Assembly: GCA_018672475.1 (NCBI GenBank)
Contig: JABHFS010000025.1
Span: 1 to 41,409 of the forward strand
Direction: 5' to 3'
From: Gemmatimonadota bacterium
GTDB taxonomy: Bacteria > Latescibacterota > UBA2968 > UBA8231
DNA length: 41,409 bases
Shown here one piece after another: positions 29,841-38,717 of this stretch. The translations under genes and the position numbers were made by a program. Every line of letters begins with the position of its first letter. Within the stretch, counting starts at the first letter, position 1. The notes below the pieces were generated by a model. That model was not told where the DNA came from, did no database searches, and saw only the letters and a list, made by a program, of their open reading frames with translations.

Positions 29841-32285
29841 ATGAATACTAAGTATAAAGGCATAAGGGCCATGCTCAAAGCCCTGTACTGCGTCTTCGCC
29901 ATCGCCCCGGCCGACGCGCAAACCTCGTTTATCCCCTACGCCGAACGCAGCGAATTCTCCCTGGCCGCCGTCGGCGGGCTCGACACCGGACTCTACGGCT
30001 ACGCGAATCCCGCATTACTCAACTATGTCGAAGGCATGGAGAACGCCTTCGCCTGGTCTACTGCGCCCGGCCGCTTCGCCCCAAGCAATCAATGGGGACT
30101 CTTCACCGCCTTGCCACATCTGGGTTTCGGCATGATCCGTCAAGAAGGGCACGGCCGCGCCACCAGCGAATATCGCTTGGGTTTCAGCCGCGGCGACCGC
30201 GGTTTCGGGATCGGTCTCGCAGCGGGTTGGGCCGGTGGAGAGACTCGCTTCTTCGAACGAGACAGCCACTTCGCGCTCGGCGGGTTTTGGCGCCCTTCCC
30301 CCCGGCTCTCGGCTGGAGCCACCCTGACCTCGACTTTCTCCCTCTCCGAACGCGAGGGGGCGTTTGATCTGGCATTGCGGCCTTTTAGCAGCGAGCACCT
30401 GACCTTCTTCGGCGATTACGCCAGCGCGATAACCGGCGCTAAAGACTTCTGGAGCGCAGGAGCCATCCTCGAACTCCGACCCGGTATAGCACTGACCGGC
30501 CGCTATTTCGACAACCGCACGATCAGCCTCGGCCTGCGCTTTGGGCTCGGTGCAGCCGACCTGCAGACGCAATCGCGCTTCGACCAGGACGGCGAGTACG
30601 CCTTCGCCACCTACGCCATCCGGCTCGGATCTCAACAGGGCAATGCCCTGCACACGCTATTCCCACCGCAACCGCGTTATTTGCAACTCGACTTACTCGG
30701 CTCGATCCGCCACCGCCGCTACGCCTTCTTCGACAAATCTCAAACCCTAGTCGAGCTTTTGACCCTGATCGAACGCGCCCGCCGCGATCCCGCGATCAAG
30801 GGCATCGCCATCAACGCCTCCGGCATGCGCGCCAATCCCGAGATGGCCTGGGAATTGCGCGAGAAACTGCGCCAGTTCCGCGCCTACGGCAAACGCATCG
30901 TCGTCTATATCGACCGCGTCGACATTTCCGGCTACCACTTCGCCTCCGTCGCCGACTACCTAGTACTAGATCCAGCCGGCATGATCGGGCTGCAAGGTTA
31001 CCTCGCCGGCCAGACCTATTTCAAAGGCGCGCTGGACAAGTTAGGCATCGGCTTCGAAGAATGGCGTTTTTTCAAATACAAGTCGATGGCCGAAACGTAT
31101 GCGCGCGACGCAATGTCCGACGGTGAGCGCGAACAACTGCAAGCCCTACTCGACGACTGGTATAACCTGGCCCGCGAAGAAATCAGCAAAGACCGCTCGT
31201 TACAACCCGCAGTCTTCGACCACCTCGTCGACGACACAACCGTCTTCCTGCCGCACGAGGCACTCAACGCGGGGCTAGTCGACCGCTTGGCCCGTTGGCA
31301 CGAAATAGACGCGATAATAGAAGAGTTGGAGGTCGCCCCGCACACCCTGATATCGCCCACCTCCTACCCTCGCCCTATGAACCGACGCTGGGGCGCCCGC
31401 AAAAAAGTGGCTATCGTTTACGCACTAGGCGTCTGCGCTATGGACACCGGCCTGCACGCCCGCACCCTCGTCGACGATATCGCCGAGGCCTGCGATGAAG
31501 CCGATGCCGTGGTTTTGCGCGTCGATTCACCTGGCGGAGACGTGCTGCCCTCAGACTTGGTCGCCGCCGCCGTGCAAAAATGCCGTGGGCAAAAACCCGT
31601 CGTCGTCTCCCAGGGCTTTGTCGCCGCTTCGGGCGGTTATATGATTTCGATGTATGGCGATGCCATCGTCGCCGCCCCCAATACAATCACTGGTTCGATC
31701 GGCGTCATCGCCGGCTGGGCCTATAACAAGGGCCTAAAAGAAAAAATTGGCCTGAGCACCGACCACGTACAAGTGGGCCGCCACGCCGACCTACCCTTCG
31801 GCATGGCTCTGCCACTTATTGGCCTAAACCTACCCGACCGCAACCTCAGCAACGATGAAAAAAAACGGATGGAACATATCATCCGCGCGCTCTATGCTGA
31901 TTTTGTCGCCAAAGTCGCCAGCGGTCGCGATAAATCTATCGACGAAATCGAGGCTATCGCACAAGGTCGGGTCTGGACTGGCCAACGAGCAGTGGAAATA
32001 GGCCTAGTCGATCGCCTCGGCGGTTTGGAGATCGCTATAAATATCGCCAAAGAAAAGGCCGGCCTGCCCGTCGACGAACCGGTCGACCTTATCGAACTTC
32101 CCCACTCGCAATTCTTCTCGCCTAACTTCCTGCAACCCAAACTCATCGGAGCCCGGACGCCGCAAAACCCGCAACTCGACTACTTGCAGTTTAGACTGCG
32201 CCACAATGGCCTGCCGCTATTAATGATACCACCCAACCACCTACCGGGGACCACCGGGCTCAACGGAGACCACACCTATGAATAA
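29841..32285 (+). CDS. sppA: SppA-like S49 peptidase with N-terminal possible beta-barrel domain
   Basis: An 814-aa exported protein. The signal peptide ends near residue 27 (ADA). Residues ~30-265 are amphipathic beta-strand-like, with alternating aromatic/glycine patterns and phrases such as GYANPALLNY typical of PorV/FadL-like outer-membrane barrels. Residues ~275-480 and ~510-740 are tandem S49 (SppA) domains: catalytic Lys in F-K-Y-K-S (K402/K404), and D-S-P-G-G (552-556) with Ser587 in VAASGGYM. SppA normally sits in the inner membrane and degrades signal peptides; an attached barrel would place the protease at the outer membrane. The start at 29841 follows AGGA; M11 (29871) is an alternative. 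It overlaps the next gene by 8 bp. Confidence 0.8.
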   Translation: MNTKYKGIRAMLKALYCVFAIAPADAQTSFIPYAERSEFSLAAVGGLDTGLYGYANPALLNYVEGMENAFAWSTAPGRFAPSNQWGLFTALPHLGFGMIRQEGHGRATSEYRLGFSRGDRGFGIGLAAGWAGGETRFFERDSHFALGGFWRPSPRLSAGATLTSTFSLSEREGAFDLALRPFSSEHLTFFGDYASAITGAKDFWSAGAILELRPGIALTGRYFDNRTISLGLRFGLGAADLQTQSRFDQDGEYAFATYAIRLGSQQGNALHTLFPPQPRYLQLDLLGSIRHRRYAFFDKSQTLVELLTLIERARRDPAIKGIAINASGMRANPEMAWELREKLRQFRAYGKRIVVYIDRVDISGYHFASVADYLVLDPAGMIGLQGYLAGQTYFKGALDKLGIGFEEWRFFKYKSMAETYARDAMSDGEREQLQALLDDWYNLAREEISKDRSLQPAVFDHLVDDTTVFLPHEALNAGLVDRLARWHEIDAIIEELEVAPHTLISPTSYPRPMNRRWGARKKVAIVYALGVCAMDTGLHARTLVDDIAEACDEADAVVLRVDSPGGDVLPSDLVAAAVQKCRGQKPVVVSQGFVAASGGYMISMYGDAIVAAPNTITGSIGVIAGWAYNKGLKEKIGLSTDHVQVGRHADLPFGMALPLIGLNLPDRNLSNDEKKRMEHIIRALYADFVAKVASGRDKSIDEIEAIAQGRVWTGQRAVEIGLVDRLGGLEIAINIAKEKAGLPVDEPVDLIELPHSQFFSPNFLQPKLIGARTPQNPQLDYLQFRLRHNGLPLLMIPPNHLPGTTGLNGDHTYE

Positions 32286-33390
32286 AGATGCCATAGACCT
32301 CTACGCCGACATGGGTGCCACCCCCGTGATCAACGCGCTCGGCAACCGCACCTTCCTCGGCGGCTCCGCCCCCACCCCGGAGATCCTCGCGGCCATGCAA
32401 CTGGCCGGCCGCTACTACGTTGACATGGACGAGCTCTTGCAGAGCACCGGCCGCATCGTCGCCGAAATGATCCAAGCCGAAGCGGCGCTGATCACCCCGG
32501 GGTGTGCCGCCGCGCTGGTCCTGGGCACCTCCGCTTGCATCACCGGCACCGACCCCAATAAGATGGCCCGCCTGCCCAACGCCACCGGCCTAAAAAACGA
32601 AGTGGTCATACAAAGAGCCCAACGCTACAAATACGACCGCGTCGTGCGCTTGCCCGGCACCACCCTTATCGAAGCGGGTAACGAAGCCGGCACCACAGCC
32701 GAGCAACTCGCCCGAGCCATAAACGACGATACCGCCGCCGTGCTCTATCCGATGATCGACAACTCGGCCAATATCCTCTCCGTCGAAGAGACGATCCGCA
32801 TCGCCCACGAACACAACGCACCGGTCATCGTCGACGCCGCCTTCGACGTCTACCCCTTAGAAGGCTTTAGCAAATACACCGCGATGGGCGCGGACCTGGT
32901 CGGCTACGGCGCCAAATACTTCGGTGCCCCAAACTCATCGGGCATCCTCTGCGGCCGCAAAGACCTCATTGAAGCAGCCCACCTGCACAGCTTCGCCTGC
33001 TTCGAAACCCGCGAACTGCCCGGCGTCGGCCGCCCGCTAAAAATCGACCGGCAGGAGGTCGTCGGCGTGGTCGTCGCCCTGCGCCGCTGGCTCTCCATGG
33101 ACCACGACGTCCGCCACCAGCAAGCTGCACTTCGCGCGGACAACCTGCGCCGACAATTGGGCGAACGGCCCAAAGCAGCGATCTCCAGTGACGATTCACC
33201 AACGCTCACGCTCACGCTCGACGAAAAAGTCCTCGGCCAGACTTCCGCAGAAATAGAAACCGCGTTGCGCGATGGCAATCCCTCTATCTGGATGGAAGCC
33301 ACCCCCGGCCAACTGCATTTCCATATGCACACCGTGCAAGACGGCGACGAGGAACTGTTGGCGAAACGCATAAGCGAAGTCTTGGCTTAG
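32278..33390 (+). CDS. SelA-like aminotransferase class V-fold PLP enzyme
   Basis: A 370-aa PLP-dependent enzyme of the SelA/D-glucosaminate-6-phosphate ammonia-lyase (DgaE) group. It has the N-terminal P-V-I-N-A-L-G-N segment shared with SelA, a T-P-G-C-A-A-A-L phosphate-binding region (73-80), D176 (V-I-V-D-A-A) pairing with the PLP ring, and Lys203 in G-A-K-Y-F-G-A-P as Schiff-base lysine. At 370 residues it is shorter than true SelA (~460), and its operon is metabolic, so I do not call it selA despite selB being nearby. It probably eliminates ammonia or water from an amino-sugar acid or similar. Its ATG lies inside the end of the SppA-like gene. Confidence 0.8.
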   Translation: MNKDAIDLYADMGATPVINALGNRTFLGGSAPTPEILAAMQLAGRYYVDMDELLQSTGRIVAEMIQAEAALITPGCAAALVLGTSACITGTDPNKMARLPNATGLKNEVVIQRAQRYKYDRVVRLPGTTLIEAGNEAGTTAEQLARAINDDTAAVLYPMIDNSANILSVEETIRIAHEHNAPVIVDAAFDVYPLEGFSKYTAMGADLVGYGAKYFGAPNSSGILCGRKDLIEAAHLHSFACFETRELPGVGRPLKIDRQEVVGVVVALRRWLSMDHDVRHQQAALRADNLRRQLGERPKAAISSDDSPTLTLTLDEKVLGQTSAEIETALRDGNPSIWMEATPGQLHFHMHTVQDGDEELLAKRISEVLA

Positions 33391-33524
33391 GGACCATTTC
33401 GCCATGACGGATCCTTTCACAGGAAGTACAATCCGCGGACTACACCTCGGAGCCTCGAAGGGCATATCCCATAACGGACCGTCCACCGCACTACCATGCA
33501 CTGCACTCTAAGGAGCTCGCCCTT

Positions 33525-34169
33525 ATGTCTTTTCAAATCTTCGACTACCGCAACGAAGACCACATAAAAAACCTGCTCGTCACCCCCAACATTCGCTCCC
33601 GCTTCCTGCGCATGGAACCCGGACAAGTCGCCGGCCGCCACAGCCACGACCTCGGCCACGAGATCTTCCTCATCCTCCAAGGCAGTTGCATTTTCGACAT
33701 CGGAGGCGAGGAACAGGAACTACACGCCGGCCAACTCTGCCTGACTCTGCCCGACGAGATCCACCAGGTGCGCGTCACCAGCGATGAGCCGATGATCATG
33801 TATCTGTCGGTCACCCCGCATATCCAACCCACGCACACCGGCCGCGACCCCGACGGCACCCGCCACCCAACCGCCTTCCAACCCTCCAGTTCCTACGACG
33901 TCGAGACCGACAGCGAAACGCCGGTCGACGAGTTAATCGACACATTCGTCGACGCAGCCAGCGCCTTTGCCCAGGCCGCACGCTACAACGCGGACTTGCA
34001 AATAAAATACAAAGGCCAGCTCAAAGCGGCGCTCGCCGACGGCGACGAAGAAAAAGCCGGCGCGATCCGCGAGCAGATGTGGCAAGGCGTCTACCAAAGC
34101 CACAAAACAATCACCGCAATGGACGAACTCTGGAACGATCTAACCCCACGCGCAGGAAAGGTAGGTTAA
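33525..34169 (+). CDS. Cupin domain-containing protein
   Basis: A 214-aa protein. The N-terminal ~110 residues are a cupin_2 barrel: first motif G-R-H-S-H-D-L-G-H-E (metal ligands H39, H41, E46), second with H80 in P-D-E-I-H-Q-V. The C-terminal ~100 residues are helical and charged (ASAFAQAARYNADLQIKYKG), a non-cupin extension of unknown use. Cupins of this size bind a metal and act as isomerases, dioxygenases or sensors. AAGGAG lies ten bases before the ATG. It starts 134 bp after the PLP enzyme and ends 1 bp before the Gfo/Idh/MocA gene. Confidence 0.82.
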   Translation: MSFQIFDYRNEDHIKNLLVTPNIRSRFLRMEPGQVAGRHSHDLGHEIFLILQGSCIFDIGGEEQELHAGQLCLTLPDEIHQVRVTSDEPMIMYLSVTPHIQPTHTGRDPDGTRHPTAFQPSSSYDVETDSETPVDELIDTFVDAASAFAQAARYNADLQIKYKGQLKAALADGDEEKAGAIREQMWQGVYQSHKTITAMDELWNDLTPRAGKVG

Positions 34170-34170
34170 T

Positions 34171-35250
34171 ATGGCCCCCCTCCGCATCGGCATCATCGGC
34201 AGCGGCGCGATCGCGCAAGTCCACCACCTGCCCAACCTCGCCATACTCAAAGACCTATTCTCGGTCGAAATGCTCTGCGATCTCTCTCCGCAGCTCGCAC
34301 AAACCGTCGCCGGAGAATACCACGTGCCGCGCCACACCGGCGACTGGCGCGAATTGCTCGCCGCTGATTTAGACGCGGTGATCCTCTGCCACACCGACCC
34401 CAAGACCGAAATCGCCGTCGCCGCCTTCGCCGAAGGCAAACACGTCTTCATCGAAAAACCGATCTGCTTCTCGTTGCAGGAAGCCGATAAAATCATCGCC
34501 GCGCAACGGGCCGCTGGCACCGTCGGCCAAGCCGGGTATATGAAGGTCTACGACCCGGCCTTCGAAGCTGCCGAGTGCGAGGCGCAAAGCATGGGCCCAA
34601 TCCGCTTCGTGCAGATCCACCATCTGCACACCAATAACTCACATCACTTAGCGCACTTCCGCCTGCACCGCTCGGACCCCGCCGACCTGCCCGCCGCCGA
34701 AGTCGAAAAAACCCGCGCTGCGCGCGAGGCCGCCGTACGCGAGGCCATCGGCGAAGTGCCCGACGACATCAAAAGCGCCTTCGGCCATCTCTCCGGCAGC
34801 ATGATCCATGATCTCTACGGCCTCCGGCACCTGATGGGGGTGCCGGAAAAAGTCGTCAGCACCGAGATCTGGTACGACGGCTGGGGTATCAGCACCATCC
34901 TCGCCTATGCTGGCGGCGCGCGCTGTTCAGCCACCTGGGTCGAGTTGAAAGACGTGCGCGACTTCAAAGAAACCCTCGAAGTCTGCGGCGACGACCGCCG
35001 CATATTGCTTTCGTACCCGACCGGTTTTTCGCGCGGCATCCTCTCGACCCTTGAAGTGCAGACTCTCGATTCGACCGGTGAAGCCATCACACAACGCCCA
35101 GCCATCGCCTGGGAAAGCGCCTTCGTACGCGAGCTCAGACACTTCCACACTTGCATTACGGAAAATAAGACGCCGCGTACCCCCCTAGACGAAGCACGCC
35201 ACGATATCGCCCTGGTTATCGACATTATCAAGGCCTATTTAAATCGCTGA
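34171..35250 (+). CDS. Gfo/Idh/MocA family oxidoreductase
   Basis: A 359-aa NAD(P)-dependent oxidoreductase. The Rossmann motif is G-I-I-G-S-G-A-I-A (7-15), and the E-K-P catalytic/binding motif is at 95-97 (FIEKPICF), followed by the alpha/beta C-terminal substrate domain. The family oxidises or reduces sugars and inositols at a ring carbon. The ATG is 1 bp after the cupin stop, so the two are coupled. With the PLP enzyme, cupin and PhyH it forms a likely catabolic unit for a sugar-like compound. Confidence 0.88.
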   Translation: MAPLRIGIIGSGAIAQVHHLPNLAILKDLFSVEMLCDLSPQLAQTVAGEYHVPRHTGDWRELLAADLDAVILCHTDPKTEIAVAAFAEGKHVFIEKPICFSLQEADKIIAAQRAAGTVGQAGYMKVYDPAFEAAECEAQSMGPIRFVQIHHLHTNNSHHLAHFRLHRSDPADLPAAEVEKTRAAREAAVREAIGEVPDDIKSAFGHLSGSMIHDLYGLRHLMGVPEKVVSTEIWYDGWGISTILAYAGGARCSATWVELKDVRDFKETLEVCGDDRRILLSYPTGFSRGILSTLEVQTLDSTGEAITQRPAIAWESAFVRELRHFHTCITENKTPRTPLDEARHDIALVIDIIKAYLNR

Positions 35251-35264
35251 GAAAGGCCCACACC

Positions 35265-36110
35265 ATGCTACCACACCACCTAAGCCCGACACAAATCCAA
35301 TTCTTCCAAACCTTCGGCTACCTCGGCCTACCCGGCCTGCTCGCCGACCGTGCACAAGAGATCATCGCCGCCTTCGAAGACATCTGGCAGGAACACGGCG
35401 GCGGCCACAACGGCCAACCGCACGACGGCCAAGCTCGCTCCTGTATCGTGCCCTTCATCGACCAACACGAAACACTCTGCTCCCTGCTCGACGACGAGCG
35501 CATCCTCGGCATCGCCAAACCGCTGATAGGCGACGACTTCAATTATATGGGTAGCGACGGCAACTACTATGTGGGCGACACGCAATGGCATTCCGACGGC
35601 TGGAAATCCGCTGCCGACCCGGTGCATATCAAAATTGCGCTCTACCTCGACCCGCTCACCCGCGACACCGGCGCGCTGCGGGTGATCCCCGGCAGCCAGC
35701 GCGAAGGTGAGGGTTATGCCGGTGCCTTGCAGGAGAATGCCCGCCAAAGCAAAGACCAGTGGGGCATCTCTGGCGCCGACGTGCCCGCCATGGCCCTCGA
35801 AACGCAAGCCGGGGACGTCGTATGTTTCAACCACAACACCAAGCACGCGGCCTTCGGCGGCGGCGGGCGCCGCCGGATGTTTACTATCAACCTCTGCCAG
35901 CGCTACCCCGAAGACCGCCTGCAGGAACTGCGCGATTATATCGCCGGCTCCGCGCGTTTCTGGTTCGAGCGCAAATACGGCGAGAAGATGATCGCCACCG
36001 CCGGCCCCGAGCGCATGGTGCACCTCGAACAGCCCATGGCCAATGACGGCGACCTAGTCGAGCTCGCCCGCAAGGCACGCGAGGAAATGCCCGAACCTTC
36101 ACGCGGTTGA
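35265..36110 (+). CDS. Phytanoyl-CoA dioxygenase family protein
   Basis: A 281-aa Fe(II)/2-oxoglutarate oxygenase: F-F-Q-T-F-G-Y-L-G-L-P at the N-terminus, iron ligands H-S-D at 109-111 (TQWHSDGW), ALRVIPGSQRE near 137-147 (PGSQ instead of PGSH), and distal His194 (N-T-K-H-A-A-F) with R202-R204. It is the last gene of the 29.8-36.1 kb operon, 14 bp after the Gfo/Idh/MocA gene. The complete triad suggests a working oxygenase; substrate unknown. Confidence 0.85.
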   Translation: MLPHHLSPTQIQFFQTFGYLGLPGLLADRAQEIIAAFEDIWQEHGGGHNGQPHDGQARSCIVPFIDQHETLCSLLDDERILGIAKPLIGDDFNYMGSDGNYYVGDTQWHSDGWKSAADPVHIKIALYLDPLTRDTGALRVIPGSQREGEGYAGALQENARQSKDQWGISGADVPAMALETQAGDVVCFNHNTKHAAFGGGGRRRMFTINLCQRYPEDRLQELRDYIAGSARFWFERKYGEKMIATAGPERMVHLEQPMANDGDLVELARKAREEMPEPSRG

Positions 36111-36153
36111 GCACCTCATTAGCGCTAGGCTAGCACACAACTCAACTGCCAAG

Positions 36154-36187
36154 AACAAAAAGAGCCGGCCTCTGCTGAGGCCGGCTC
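36154..36187 (-). terminator. Rho-independent terminator of the SDR gene
   Basis: A perfect 11-bp stem (GAGCCGGCCTC at 36162-36172, complement at 36177-36187) with a four-base loop. Read on the minus strand it is followed by TTTTTGTT, so it terminates the leftward SDR gene 24 bp after its stop. It may also stop rightward transcripts of the PhyH operon. Confidence 0.8.
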
Positions 36188-36211
36188 CCACGAAGAACTC
36201 AATTTACTGCT

Positions 36212-37012
36212 TCAATCCTCCAAATCCGCCCACGCCCCCTTGGCCAGCAGCCCGCCATCGACACTGACACTCTCTCCGGTCATAAACGAGGCTTTGTCGC
36301 TGGCCAGAAACAATACCGCATTGGCGATATCCGCGGGTTGGCCGTAGCGCCGCAGCGGATGGATCTTGGCATAACCTTCCTCGAACTCCTTGCGATCCTG
36401 CCCCAAGGCCTCGACCAACTCGTCGACCAATGGCGTGTCGATACCGCCGGGATTCACCGCCAAAACCCTGATTCCGTATTTTGCGTACTCCAACGCCAAC
36501 TGCCGCGTCAACGAGAGTATGCCGCCCTTGCTCGCCGCATAGGCCGATACACCTAACGCCGACTGCACCCCCTGCACACTCGCCGTATTGATGATCACGC
36601 CCGCACGGCGTTCCATCATGCCCGGCAGGCAATGGCGGGCCATCAGGAAATGGCTTTTCAAGTTGACGCCAATAATACGGTCCCACATCTCCACCGGTAG
36701 CTCGTGCGCCGGCAGATAACTCGACACGGGCTGGATACCGACATTATTGCACAATACATCAACCCCCCCCAAATCGCCGACAATCTGCCCCACCGTATCC
36801 CGGCAAATATCATCTTGCGACACATCGGCGTTAAAATAACGTATCTCACCAGCCAGCCCCTCGCCCTCGGCCGCGATCGAAGCTCCAGCCTCCGCGTCGA
36901 CATCCAATGCGGCGACCCGCGCCCCCTCACCGGCAAAAGCCCGCGAGATCCCGGCGCCGATGCCCTTGGCTCCACCGGTGACGATCACTATTTTACCATC
37001 AAACGCTCCCAT
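36212..37012 (-). CDS. Short-chain dehydrogenase/reductase (SDR) family protein
   Basis: A 266-aa classical SDR. NAD(P)-binding T-G-G-A-K-G-I-G at 12-19, a likely NAD-selecting Asp37, N-N-V-G (89-92), and the catalytic Ser145-Tyr158-Lys162 triad (Y-A-A-S-K). It oxidises or reduces an alcohol/ketone of a small substrate. AAAGGAG four bases before the ATG fixes the start. It is monocistronic, with its own terminator, and divergent from the sugar-dehydrogenase-like gene. Confidence 0.88.
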   Translation of the reverse strand: MGAFDGKIVIVTGGAKGIGAGISRAFAGEGARVAALDVDAEAGASIAAEGEGLAGEIRYFNADVSQDDICRDTVGQIVGDLGGVDVLCNNVGIQPVSSYLPAHELPVEMWDRIIGVNLKSHFLMARHCLPGMMERRAGVIINTASVQGVQSALGVSAYAASKGGILSLTRQLALEYAKYGIRVLAVNPGGIDTPLVDELVEALGQDRKEFEEGYAKIHPLRRYGQPADIANAVLFLASDKASFMTGESVSVDGGLLAKGAWADLED

Positions 37013-37109
37013 TACACACTCCTTTATATATTGTATAAATACCGTATTATTCAGCAGAACGATATTAAACCTATATACGGCGCGTCAAGTCGCCACCGGT
37101 AACCCTACT

Positions 37110-38717
37110 ATGCCCACAATCCTCCGCATCGCACTGCTCGCCGTCTACATTATCACCACAACCGGTACCGCCCAAGAGCTCACCCCCACCGTCGATCTCA
37201 ACTTGCAACCCGTCACCATCGAGATCCCCGAGCGCTTCCGCGCCCAACTCGGCGATGAGAACCTCACACTCAATTTGCCGCCCGGCTTCAGCGCCCGTGT
37301 CTTTGCCGCCGACGGCCTTTTCGGCCCTCGCTTTATGGCTTTCGATGACGAGGGTGTGTTGCACGTGGCCAATATGCGCGTGCCCGGCGAAAACAAAGGA
37401 CAGATCGTCGCCCTACCCGACCGCGACAAGGACGGCGTCGCCGACGAGCGCGTCGTCGTCGCCAACGGTTTCCGCCGCATCCACAGCTTGGCCTTTTATA
37501 AAGGCGACCTCTACGCCGCCGACAACCACCAACTCGTCCGCCTCATTGACGAAAACAACGATGGTTTTTACGAGCGTCGCGATCTGTTGGCCGTATTACC
37601 CTCCTCCGACGACGTCTACCAGGGCCGCAAACCCGGCGACGAAACCCCAGCACCAGTCGAAGATATTCACCCGACCCGCACCCTCGCCTTCGACGAGGTC
37701 AATCAACGAATTTACGTATCCGTCGGCTCGACTTGTGATCTTTGCCGCGAGGTCGACCCCGAGCGGGCGACCGTGCTCGCCTTTGACCTCGACGGGGCCA
37801 ACCGTCGCATCTACGCCAGCGGCCTGCGCAACGCCACCGGCCTCGCCCTGCACCCGCAGACCAATGAATTGTGGGTCACGGTCAACGGCCACGACCGCCA
37901 GGGCAACACCTTGCCGCCGGAAACCGTCTATATCGCCCGCAATGGATCATTCCACGGCTGGCCCTTCGCCTACGCCGGCCGGACGCTCGTCGATTTCAAC
38001 GTCCCGGCCTATAAAGCCGTCTTACCGCTGACCGACGCCGACCGCGCCCTCGTGCGCACCATGCCCGATCCCATCGCCGTAGCCCCAGCACGCCTGGCAC
38101 CGATGGCCATCCACTTCAACACCGGCCGAACCTTCCCCGCCCGCTACCGCGACGCAGCCTTCGTGGTCTTCCGCGCCGGCCACAACGCCGCCGTACCCGG
38201 CTGGAAAGTCGTTACCCTCTTCAGCGAACCCGACGGCTCCGACGCTCGCTTGGCTGATTTTCTCACCGGCCTTGGATCTATCCCGGAAACCGGCCGCGGC
38301 GTCTGGGGCACGCCGGTCGGCCTGGCACAGGATACTGCCGGCCATCTCTACCTTTCCACCGATTTCGTGCACCACGCCGTTTTGCGCATCGAAGCGCCGG
38401 TCGTAAAAACCGCCGTCGGCGCATCCGCCACCGGCCCCGAGGCCTACGCGCTCGCACAGAATAAACCGAATCCCTTCAACGCGCAAACACAGATCGGCTA
38501 TCGCCTACCCGGAGCCACGCGCGTAACGCTGACCCTCTACAACGCGCAGGGCCAAAGCGTGCGTCAACTCAAAAATACCTTCGAATCGGCGGGAGCCTAT
38601 ACTGCGATATGGGATGGGGAAAACAATCGTGGCCAGCGCGTAGCCAGCGGACTCTACTTCTACCGTCTGCAGACCGCCTATGGCGTCTTGACGCGACGGC
38701 TGATCCTGCTCAAGTAG
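37110..38717 (+). CDS. Secreted PQQ-type sugar dehydrogenase-like propeller with FlgD/sorting-like tail
   Basis: A 535-aa exported protein. Signal peptide to about residue 22 (G-T-A-Q). Residues ~55-430 resemble the glucose/sorbosone dehydrogenase beta-propeller (L-P-P-G-F-S-A-R-V-F-A opening, T-L-A-F-D-E, S-G-L-R-N-A-T-G-L-A motif, N-G-S-F-H-G-W-P-F-A-Y). The last ~90 residues have N-K-P-N-P-F-N and A-S-G-L-Y-F-Y-R-L, a FlgD-like/por-secretion-like module. It is probably periplasmic or secreted, oxidising sugars if it binds PQQ, which the sequence does not prove. I chose the ATG at 37110 because the signal peptide begins there; no strong ribosome site is seen. Its end overlaps the convergent methyltransferase by 8 bp. 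Confidence 0.8.
   Translation: MPTILRIALLAVYIITTTGTAQELTPTVDLNLQPVTIEIPERFRAQLGDENLTLNLPPGFSARVFAADGLFGPRFMAFDDEGVLHVANMRVPGENKGQIVALPDRDKDGVADERVVVANGFRRIHSLAFYKGDLYAADNHQLVRLIDENNDGFYERRDLLAVLPSSDDVYQGRKPGDETPAPVEDIHPTRTLAFDEVNQRIYVSVGSTCDLCREVDPERATVLAFDLDGANRRIYASGLRNATGLALHPQTNELWVTVNGHDRQGNTLPPETVYIARNGSFHGWPFAYAGRTLVDFNVPAYKAVLPLTDADRALVRTMPDPIAVAPARLAPMAIHFNTGRTFPARYRDAAFVVFRAGHNAAVPGWKVVTLFSEPDGSDARLADFLTGLGSIPETGRGVWGTPVGLAQDTAGHLYLSTDFVHHAVLRIEAPVVKTAVGASATGPEAYALAQNKPNPFNAQTQIGYRLPGATRVTLTLYNAQGQSVRQLKNTFESAGAYTAIWDGENNRGQRVASGLYFYRLQTAYGVLTRRLILLK

Noticed and set aside
32278..33390. True selA partner of selB
   Set aside because: Too short for SelA, and placed in a metabolic operon with cupin and Gfo/Idh/MocA; fits SelA-like lyases better.
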